Source: Trachythela sp. YZ-2020 (lineage: Eukaryota; Cnidaria; Anthozoa; Malacalcyonacea; Clavulariidae). Taken from it: a DNA stretch of 64,000 bases. The stretch lies in NCBI GenBank assembly GCA_016169945.1, contig JADLSH010000273.1:2275001-2339000 (forward strand), given 5' to 3'. Of the stretch, positions 55,170 through 64,000 are shown in pieces. The notes beneath the pieces were generated by a model that saw nothing but the letters and a program-made list of their open reading frames with translations, was not told the origin of the DNA and did not search any database. How positions within the stretch are numbered: the stretch's first letter is position 1; every line of letters begins with the position of its first letter. The translations under genes were made by a program, and so were the position numbers.

Positions 55170-56760
55170 TAACAATACATGCACGTGCTTGATATATAGT
55201 CAAATGCCATTTACGGTTAAGTATAATTTTCCGGCTGTTTTCCGATCGTTTGCTTTATAAACTTACTCTACGAACATACTCCGAAAAGAAGTGGATTTTA
55301 TATATAGATTTTATATTTCTTAATTCTTATCATGTCAAGTAAGTCTTATTATAGGCTTTTAATGTAATTTTCGTTGTATACTACACATTATATCACTTCA
55401 GTTAATTACCATCTTCAGTAAAATATTCACATGCCGATGGTGAACAGAATGGTATCTGTTTAGGCCAAAAACCTGGATCTCCGCTGTTCCCTAAAAAATC
55501 CTTATATGGGCCAACCGCTTTTTTTCCACCGTCTCGTTTTCATTGTCTTCTAAAGGTATAATATTTGTCGTAATATCAATAAATTTGCTGAGTCTCAATG
55601 CGGAAAGAGCTGGTATATATTCATTAATTTCATTTACATCAACCTAACAAACCTATATATCTATCTGAACTTTTGTTGGGAGAACAAGCAGTCTAACTGT
55701 TTTTCTTAATTTATCGACACACCATTGCCCTGATCTGATTTCTTCGACAGGCAAAGGATCGAACGTGATCTTTTTGCATACAGTAGGTGCTAGTTAAGAA
55801 AGGTATATAACTGGCGTCAATTATACGGTAAATGCATGGTTGTCGTCATCCTTTGTTGAAATTATATGAAATAGAAAGGTACATGATTGCCAGGTTCCTT
55901 GAAAATGGTGGAATAATCCTGGAATGAGTTGCACCCCCACAATATGTCTCTGGAAATTAATTGAGTTCATTGAAAGTTCTGGTTTCCAGTTTGATGTCAA
56001 AACATGAAGTAGCTGCTTTTAAGATATCTTTTACTGATCTCCGATCTTATAGTATAAACTGTTTTGAAATTTTAAATCGTATATATTGAAAGCACCTGTT
56101 TCGATTAAATTTTTCATCGGATTCATGTCCTGCTGGATATTTCTCGAGCTCTTCGCAAAATGTCTTCGCAGCAACATTCTTCACTTTTTCGCACAACCTT
56201 GCAGTTCCTGCACACAAAGGCACATAAATATAACGGGTGTGTATATTAAATCGGAGTGGCGCGAGTGTTTACTGACCGCTTCATAGGAAAAACAAAGGAG
56301 TGACTCGTGCATGTGCAGCATTAACTTATATACTCCTACTGTACTCATAGGCTAGACAGTGCGATATAGACTACAGAAATTTCAAACATTGACTATTGAA
56401 TAAGACTAAATTTTGGACTTATTTGTTATTAATCATATAACTGTAAGGTAATTAGATACACAATAATTTTTGACTGATTTCCTCTATTATACTTAGTCTT
56501 ACGTCATTACGCCTTCTCCGTCAACATACAACAATACGAGCGGACCGATGGTCTTTTTTCTGGCGATGCTGCTTACCTATCAAAATTTTTGGAATTTCCT
56601 TATAAATTTACGTGTATCGAATCCTATATTTAACTCATGATTAATATGCTTATATGTATATTTTTGTATAATATATGTCTCATTTAAATTGTGAGTTGTC
56701 ATACGACCACGTGGAACGCCGCATATAATTATATTATAAAAGTGCTGTCAGTTGAAGACT
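55170..56760. other. Non-coding AT-rich host DNA
   Basis: No gene, RNA or repeat that I can support. Confidence 0.4.
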
Positions 56761-56769
56761 AATAGACTT

Positions 56770-56952
56770 TAGTAAAATTACATAGGTGATTATTGAAAAT
56801 TCTCAACGCTGATTGGTTGCGCTACCTCGGATTAATACGCGATAATCACCTAAAGCGTTTTAAGCCGCTTTTATCGTAAATATTCAATTAAAATATTTTT
56901 GAAGTGTGCATTTTTTATTTTTTTCCAAATAATCACCGATGTAATTTTATTA
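56770..56952. mobile_element. Short foldback MITE (183 bp)
   Basis: AGTAAAATTACATAGGTGAT at the left pairs with the inverse near 56,929-56,952 (ATCACCGATGTAATTTTATT). The centre has no coding potential. Confidence 0.6.
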
Positions 56953-56954
56953 AA

Positions 56955-57062
56955 ACAATTATTCGCCTCAGGCTCGGTGATTATCGGTGAATAAAAACCT
57001 CGACTTCGTCTCGGTTTTTATTCACCAATATTCACCTCTCCTTCGGCGAATAATTGTTAACT
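56955..57062. repeat. Long imperfect hairpin
   Basis: Around the centre at about 57,006, GGTGAATAAAAACC-CGAC is mirrored by GTC-CGGTTTTTATTCACC, and the outer parts (AATAATTCGCC and GGCGAATAATT) also pair. It adjoins the foldback element on the left. Confidence 0.7.
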
Positions 57063-57129
57063 AACAAGACGCTCTCTTAAGCGTTAAGTCGCTGGGGCTA
57101 TGAAGGTCGGCGCTTTCAGTAATTTTCGC

Positions 57130-57645
57130 TATGTATTATTAAAATGCACCGTTTACACAGGACTATTACGACGAAATTGTAATCTTTGACTGACATGTTT
57201 CATCTGACATCCTTTGATATGTGGAAAGATTTTCGTTTTCCATACCATAGTTAGCTCTTCAGAAGACATCGCTTTGTATACGTTGTTTGTGTTGGCAGCC
57301 ATGTGCTCGAGTTGACAGTTCGTCAAGACGCATTCATCCGTCAAACAGATCATTCCTCTTAGTGTAAATACGAGATGAACTACTATAGAGACAGATGACC
57401 GTCTGGACGAACTTGGGTGAAAAGGGATAGTTCGTCTGCGTATAAACGCGACCAAACGGACGGATCATCCGCCAAGATAAACAAAGCATCCCCCGTCTAC
57501 TGCAGATATTTCTTCTGGACGGGTGCTCAGTCTGTTTGCTGGTATTTATACTATACACAGACGAATTATCGGTTGAATTATCGTTTTTCGTCCAAGTTCG
57601 TGCAAGTATTATCCATCTCTAGTATAAATGCGGGTTTTTCCTGAA
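57130..57645. other. Probable non-autonomous element with GTTTACAC-type ends
   Basis: ACCGTTTACACAGGACTATTACGACG at the left recalls the MITE at 45,337. GACGAACTTGGG and GTATAAACGCGACC phrases recur inside. The boundaries are not clear. Confidence 0.35.
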
Positions 57646-57809
57646 AATTAAATTGTGGCACGTGATTGCCATTGGTATACAGTACATAATGATGAAAAAG
57701 GAATGTTCTGCTCGGGCTTGGTTTAAGCAAACGTTAGTTCCAGTAAGAAGACCGCTAACGTCCGCGAAGGAGGCTTTAAAACTTGAGGGCATTTACAGAC
57801 TGTATACCT

Positions 57810-58328
57810 ACATACCTACATACATACATACATACATACATACATACATACATACATACATACATACAACAATATTTTTATTTCCATGGGGGGCGTGCTA
57901 TAGAATATATAAAGAGTACAAAGATATATATGAAAATCAATACAAAATAACAAAACAGAAACAAGACATGCATAAGCCTTTTAAATGAATATAAGGTATT
58001 GGCCTTTTTGGCATCATTAGGTAAATTATTCCAAATAAAGGCACCATTATATTTAAAACATTTTCTTCATAAATTCAGTGCTAGGCATTGGTAGCACTAA
58101 ATCTGTGTCGCTATTTCGAAGATTGTATGAAATAGGACAATTACTAATTTTCTGAAACGATTCATTCAAATTTGGTGCAGTTAGATTATTTAAAATTTTA
58201 TATATAAAAACCGATTTCAAGTAATCTCGCCTTACGTCTAAGGTTTCCCGAGCGAAGGTTTCGAATACGTCAGCGGTCCGAATATCATAAGTTGCTTCTG
58301 TAAATACTCTAGCTAGACAAATGTCCAA
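57810..58328 (-). mobile_element. 5'-truncated LINE (CR1/L2-like) with microsatellite tail
   Basis: The minus strand encodes the end of a non-LTR reverse transcriptase protein: RRDYLKSVFIYKILNNLT, ISYNLRNSDTDLVLPMP, then after a frameshift near 58,053 FIWNNLPNDAKKANTLYSFK. Beyond a short 3' UTR it ends in (TGTA)n at 57,810-57,868. A microsatellite tail is typical of CR1- and L2-type LINEs. The copy is dead. Confidence 0.75.
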
Positions 58329-58834
58329 TTTTCATCCAAATTGAACCAAAATTTTGTTCTTGGCCTCGGCCGTTAACTCAACCAATTTTCGGATAAAAGG
58401 ATTCAACTGAAGTTATTTAGTGATCCTGCTGACAAACAAACCATTTACCAGGTGAAATTGGAAAATATAAGGCCCGTTTACACTACAGTACGCTCTAGAT
58501 ATGGCACGGCAAAGATGCAATCGGTACCAGTATCAACTTTACCCGTCCTAAATAGGCAGTCCTAGCACAGTTAAATATGCACGCGGGTGCCATTTTTATC
58601 AGTGGCGTGCCAAATATTGAGAGTAGTGTAAACGGAAATATAATAACCTCCTGGTACCCAATTTATGATGGTTAACTTTCGCACTTAACTATTCTTAGCT
58701 TTAGCGATTTTTATGCAAGGTAATAATTAGCATCTTTAGCGGTCTAGTGGGAAATATAATGTTCAAATTTGTGAAGTTGACATCTGGACTAATCTCATGC
58801 ATTTTAGTAATCTGGCATGTGCCTTTTCTTTACA

Positions 58835-59200
58835 GAAACTCGGGCGAAGAAAATCTGCATTAAATATGAGCAGTTCATGGAGCGACAAGGAGAAGGCCGA
58901 CATGAAAAAAAGACTGGTGCAGGAATCAATATTAATGTCTCCTGAAAATAGCGAGGACGAACCTGTGGCAAGCGACGCTGAAGACAGCGACGACGAAGCT
59001 GCTCCCAGAGAAAAAATATAGTTATATCTCCAAGTTATTTCTCCACTTGGCTGCAGAAGTATAAATTTGACGAGGTCCTCCAAAGCTTAGATCGGAAATG
59101 GTTGCGAAGGTGTTCGGAGCGATCCAGAACCACGACGAAGGACAGAATAATAGATCTGGAGATTGACATACCTAGTTGGTCAGTTCTAATAATATAGCTG
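58835..59200 (+). pseudogene. Transposon-like ORF fragment with acidic patch
   Basis: After an acceptor-like TTTACAG the frame reads SSWSDKEKADMKKRLVQES, an acidic run ending SDAEDSDDEAAPREK, then a stop at 59,019. In another frame EVLQSLDRKWLRRCSERSR and DLEIDIPSW follow. The pattern (Leu-Asp-Arg-Lys, Arg-rich helix, then PSW) is seen in invertebrate transposon or host proteins of unknown role. A frameshift separates the halves. Confidence 0.4.
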
Positions 59201-59204
59201 AGTT

Positions 59205-60700
59205 ATGAATAATGCAAAATAATGTTTTCAGACATATTTTCTCTCGCTACTCTGGTTTAAATAAATTAGCGTTTGTTGAGGCAAGATGTCCTGCTATTCC
59301 AGTACTCCAGTCAAACTATAAAGTTTATACATTGCACGATGCCTCTGATGTGAAACAATCCCTACACGAATGGATCACTTCAAAATCAGGCGATTAAAAC
59401 AACACGAATCTGCGATAAACTTTACGTTACGTCCATCATAACAAATAATCTGCATATAGTTAGCTTAGGTTGGTTTAAGTCGATATTAGCATATATTCAC
59501 TGACCTAACCAATCAGACAAATTTGCACAACTGCCTATAAGCCGTTTTCGTCCTTAGATTCAGGTCAGCTAATAGAGAAGTACATAAGATTAAAATATTA
59601 TACAGTGTATAATATTGTACACAGTTGCTGAACTGGAATCCTCTGTGAGAAAGCATTTGTAGCAGAAGTATTAACACCCTGGATTGACCATACTGGTCTA
59701 CTCCATGGTCTACTGTACCAGTCCCTTGGTCCAACAACAAATGTCAATTCACACCCAAGGATTTCTATATAGGAAAGCTTAATGTGATAAAAATAGAAAA
59801 GAACATTTAGTGAAAGAAAAAGTTAGAGAACAAAAAGTAACATTGTGTAAGTTTTGGAAAACAATTATGTACCTATGGTAATATTTTCTATTGACAACAA
59901 CAACAACATACATACGTACATACAATGACAACATAGTCTGCAACAGCAACAATAAAAGCAACAACTAGAGAGCACTCGGAGACTGCATACCTCCGTCAGC
60001 ATGTTAAGCCAAGTTTTGAACCCTTGCCTTGTTTACGTTTCTTTTGGCAGGCAAAAGTTTTGTAAATCTCCCAAGACAGCTTCGTTGTTGTGAAATGCGT
60101 TGTAGAACATCATCTTTTGTATGGTCGGAATTTGCCTGGCTGCAGAATGTAAACAATGCACTGAACATGCATTCACTTCTGTTCAGCCGGGGAAAGCAAG
60201 ACAAACTTTTGTAATTTAAAATTTTTCATCTAATTTTCATACTGCATACACCGAACCAAAATTTAATCAATATTGTCCTTAGCTTATGGGCATTAGCTCT
60301 ACAAAATTTCGCACTAAAATGGTTGATATTTTTGCGTTATCACGCGCACAAACAAACACACACGAATACATACATAAGTAATAGCATAGCATTCAGGTCG
60401 ACCCGAAAGCCGAGAAAGGTTTAATAAACCTCTCGAGGCTTGAGGGACATTTCATCACTAATCGACCGTAATGCCATGCTATCACTTTGTAATATCATAG
60501 CTACCGAGACAATAAAACGGTTTCATTTGATTGAATAAGTTGAAATGAAAAGGCGCGTTTGCTTTTTCATACTAATAACTATTGGGATGTTCGTTAATGA
60601 GGTTACCGTTGATTTTTCGTGTCTGTTAAATGTTTTATTGTTCGCGTATACTGTACGTATACGAGTAAATGATATGAAGATGGCACATCCTTTGGTTATG
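59205..60700. other. Non-coding host DNA
   Basis: Short open frames (59,212-59,397; 60,029-60,214) have no domain. Small CAACAA and CATACATAC runs occur near 59,890. Confidence 0.4.
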
Positions 60701-60710
60701 CATAAAGATG

Positions 60711-60810
60711 AGGGACGATTAGTAACTAATCGTCCCGTGGGATGATTAGTTTCTAATCGTCCCTCATGTTTCAGCAATGAGGTAAATTAGTCATTAATCG
60801 TCCCTCGCGA
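60711..60810. repeat. Array of GGGACGATTAGT palindromes
   Basis: GGGACGATTAGT-A-ACTAATCGTCCC is a perfect palindrome near 60,713-60,737. A second, GGGATGATTAGT...CTAATCGTCCC, follows, then a third half-diverged copy ending CGTCCCTC near 60,807. Confidence 0.8.
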
Positions 60811-63140
60811 AACAAAGGATTTCGAGGTAGCTATGATATTATGATTGGTATGGTACCGAACCAGTTTGTCACACAGTCATTGTCGCCCTGTCATGTCGAG
60901 TCAATTATTTTAACTCAGTCAACTGAGTCAGACCTCCTCAGCTTCGCTTTTGTTTACTCTTTTGAGCCATGCAATGTGTGGTTTCTATTTAAATTAATGA
61001 TATTCAGGTATGAATCAATGCATTCTGATTAGAATGACAAAGAAAGCAAAATATCACATATCTCAAAAGGGATCACGAAGCTGAGGAGGTCTATTGCTGG
61101 CAACCATGACCACTAGACTGCAATAACCAGCAGTCTCCAGTCAATGATGACCAGTCAGGCAGTTACGGTCATCCATATACCAGTATCAATTGCCAGGCTG
61201 TGCAACTGTCAATATATAAGTAGGTATTACATAATTAAATATATATTAATTGCATTGTATCATATGTATAAGTGTAGTGCTTAAAGCACTTCTAGTCGTG
61301 TTTTATCATATTTATAACCCGTTTGGTAGCCCGAGCATTTTTAATATGATAAAACACGACTAGCAGTGCTTTGAATAGCTTCAAACACGACTACAAAAGA
61401 CTGACTTCTATGAGCATTACTTTCTATTGTCTGCAAAACACGGTTGACTTAGCTGACAAACAATGGTAGCTAAATTTCAGGTGCTTTCCACCCACTTCAT
61501 TTTGTTCAACATGCAAATCGCGTCGTGCATGGACATGCTTGATTTTACCAGACTGTTTAGAGTTCAAATGCTAGACAGATGCAAGCTTTGGAATAAAAGT
61601 TTCCGACTATTTGAACCGGGAACGAATTCAGAAAAGTCTTTATCATCAAGCGCCAAGAGGAGTAGAATTTAAGAGAACAGCCATAGCACTTCAGTTCGCA
61701 ATGTAATAGGCACGTCAGTGAAATATATTTTTATTCCTTCAGTTTGACTTTTTCAACTAGTCTTTTACATCTGAAACATAGAGTTGTAATCTTATGCTAT
61801 TCTCTATGTGATAAAGTCAGTAAAGTATAGCATCCAACAGTTTTTGAAATTACTGGGTTTAATATCTGTATCTGTAATGTATAATACATTGTCTTTGATG
61901 ATCAACCATGCTTAACACGCCAACAAGGCCATCTTTAAATTCTCACCAGCTGAAAATATTTTTACTGCATGCATTTTGGTTTACTTCGATTGTATCCAGT
62001 TTGACCTGATATGTATTATAACTTTGGCCAAAAATTTTGCCAAATGTTTTGGAATTACTAAATGGCGTAAAATTTGATATAAATTAGCATTTCAAGCATT
62101 TCATTTTTAAATGAATGGACCCATATTACCACTGGAATTGCTTTAAAGCCGGGCGAATTTTACCAGGTATAAAGCGCTTTCACGTGATCAAAATTTGAAG
62201 ATTTTTGTTGTTTAAGAATGCATAATAAGGATATGAGTCCCCCATTCTAAGTTTGTTTTACTCATTACCAGATGTTTCGGACAAAACGGCGCCCACTTTA
62301 TGAATAAATTATCTCCCTAACTGGACATGGCGTCGTAATTTCTTATAATTTCTTACTACAAACTAATAAACAAACAAACAAACAAATGAACCTTTGTCAA
62401 GTTCATCCAACATGGCGGTGATAACGTAAAGTGATATCCACCTATAGGAGGTAAATAGACTTTACAAAATTTCGATTGGCAGAAAATGTATTTATCCATC
62501 GCAATAAATATCTTATCAAGTAATCCAATAATTCTTTTTCTCGACAGCTAGGGTGCAGCAAATGGTCGCAAATGAGAATATTAAATCATTTCTATCTGCG
62601 CGCATTTTCACTTTTCAATTCTGCCCTATTTAAATTACAGTAAAAATTTCGACACCATATAGAATTTAGGAATTAATTAGTTAAAAAAGTGGGCCCAATA
62701 ACGTCCGAAATGTCTGGAAATATTTGCAATAAAAGCTGAACAATGTTGATCAGTTAATATAGAGGTGATGGTGCTAAACTGTTTTGGAATTTATGCATAA
62801 AATTTGAAAATATCAAAAATATTCAACCGCGTATATGTTTCATTTTACTGCGGAAAGGAAATATTCGTTCTATAAAATGATCCACATATTGGACAGCAAT
62901 TGACTCCAAATGCAAATAATGTCAGCAAGCAGTGTTTCAGACGGTGTCTCAATTACTTGAAAGAGTCAGTCTCTCAGTATACAGTTACTGTAGTTTCGAT
63001 ACAAACCAAACAAACTATTGTAGAGTACTACGTATACTGGACTCTCGCGTTTGGTATAGAACCTTGAATACGCGCGTGTTTGAAATTTATATTTTCGGGT
63101 TATTGAAAAATAATGAATTTCTGTATATATCATGCATGCT
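60811..63140. other. Mostly non-coding host DNA
   Basis: A foldback unit lies at 61,286-61,373. A 69-codon frame at 61,463-61,672 (+) has no recognisable domain. The rest is AT-rich without supported features. Confidence 0.4.
61286..61373. repeat. Foldback with 27-bp arms
   Basis: AGCACTTCTAGTCGTGTTTT at 61,286 and its inverse ending at 61,373 pair over 27 bp with one mismatch; the loop is 34 bp. Confidence 0.75.
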
Positions 63141-63141
63141 T

Positions 63142-63972
63142 AGGGGCGGACCCTTGGAAAAGTGATGGGGAGGGTGGGGGGACTATTTTCCCCTGCCCGA
63201 TATTTTTCGGCTGCTTTGGCTTTGCAGGAATTTTGTCACCAAACTTTATGCATGAATGAATTTTGTGCATGAATGTTTTTCCATGAAGCTCTGACGCGTG
63301 ATGCGGCAAGGGATTTCCAGTACTTTTGCATGAATTAATTAATTATTTACAAAAAGGTACCATATTTAATAAATAGCATAACTTACGTGTGATAATGTAC
63401 AAGTAATGCAACAACATCTACTCAATTTACCATACTTGAACGTGCAGTGGCGGCAACTGTCGCTCCCCCCCCGCCTGACCAGAAAAGTCTGGGGACGTGA
63501 GAAACATCTTTTATAGTTTTACATTTGAATCCACATAGTTTTAATACAAATGTTTATCTGATGTCAGGGATTTAAAATATATAAAGCAAAGTTATTGTAT
63601 TGCTGTATATAGTAGACATACTATGAAACATGTACATTTGTTCAGTTCGTTGTTTGATATGAAGTAAAAACATTCTTGGAAATAAATACTGACATATTTT
63701 CTCTTATTTTAATAATCTTATCACGACATCGTTTGAATATAAAACAATAATTTTTATCGCTTCCACACATTTAATATTCTTTGCACTATAAAAATAAAGC
63801 TTGCCCCATTTTCAAAACATTGATCTAAGGCTATTTTTACTTCGTAGTTCAGGAACATGTTTTCCACGAATTCGATCTTGCATGATTTTTTCCCTTTCCT
63901 TTTCCCTTGTGCAATATTTTTTTTGTCCTCCCTCCCCCTCCCCCATTACTTTTCTAATGATCCGTCCCTTAA
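63142..63972. mobile_element. Non-autonomous TIR element (about 830 bp)
   Basis: The left end TAGGGGCGGACC...GAAAAGTGATGGGG is matched by the inverse of the right end (TAAGGGACGGATCATTAGAAAAGTAATGGGG), about 45 bp with mismatches, followed by G-rich and C-rich runs. It may be a hAT-type MITE. No clear target duplication was found. Confidence 0.65.
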
Positions 63973-64000
63973 AGAATCATAACAAACGAGAATATTTTAG

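Noticed and set aside
57653..57988. Open frame with Tyr-Ile-His-Thr repeats
   Set aside because: It is the TACA microsatellite tail of the LINE read on the wrong strand.

Overview
The window joins two very different kinds of DNA. Bases 1 to about 19,030 are the right-hand part of a Polinton/Maverick-type integrated virus (polintovirus/adintovirus-like) with about 19 closely packed genes and no introns. The remaining 45 kb is intron-bearing, AT-rich animal DNA crowded with decayed transposable elements. An SRCR exon, spliced transposase genes, Penelope-like retroelements (PLEs) with hammerhead ribozymes, PIF/Harbinger and P elements all point to an aquatic invertebrate. A cnidarian is my best guess, but nothing here proves it.

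Polinton part. The left end lies outside the window. Gene blocks alternate in strand. The + block 94-4004 holds two proteins with a shared N-terminal tail (the second a collagen-like fibre with a globular head), then the packaging ATPase and an unknown protein. The - block 8919-4089 holds a retroviral-type integrase, an acidic protein, a coiled-coil membrane protein in the same frame after one stop codon, a small unknown protein and a BRO-N protein. A C2H2 finger gene (+) and two small membrane proteins (-) follow. Then come the major capsid protein (+), a - block of three proteins, the minor capsid/penton candidate (+), and a - block with the 1273-aa protein-primed-type DNA polymerase B preceded by a Cys-rich protein. 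Replication, integration, packaging and capsid functions are all present. The maturation protease was not recognised and may lie left of the window. Nearly every start codon sits within about 12 nt of an AATAAA-like motif. Gene-block ends carry perfect hairpins, four of them with the same stem, and CG-rich tracts built on CGCTCG/GCGCTTCGCGC. Together these look like a compact virus-specific transcription grammar.

Host part. A PLE fragment lies at 19.4-20.0 kb. A nearly complete PIF/Harbinger element lies at 22,076-25,972: TAA target duplication, intact spliced transposase, broken Myb-like partner, and a foldback element in the transposase intron. An isolated SRCR exon is at 27.5-27.9 kb, a Harbinger-type MITE at 28.9-29.3 kb, and a PLE endonuclease fragment at 29.8 kb. 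A PHD-finger remnant is at 34.5 kb. Two inverted Penelope copies with five hammerhead-like motifs occupy 36.0-39.8 kb. A nine-exon transposon-derived pseudogene follows at 40.3-44.2 kb. Two inverted P-element transposase pseudogenes lie at 45.2-51.6 kb; one is split by a 2.7-kb element with 145-bp terminal repeats and a 9-bp duplication, and the other has a MITE in its 3' flank. The last 12 kb holds short foldback elements, the 3' end of a LINE, a few possible exons and unassigned AT-rich sequence.
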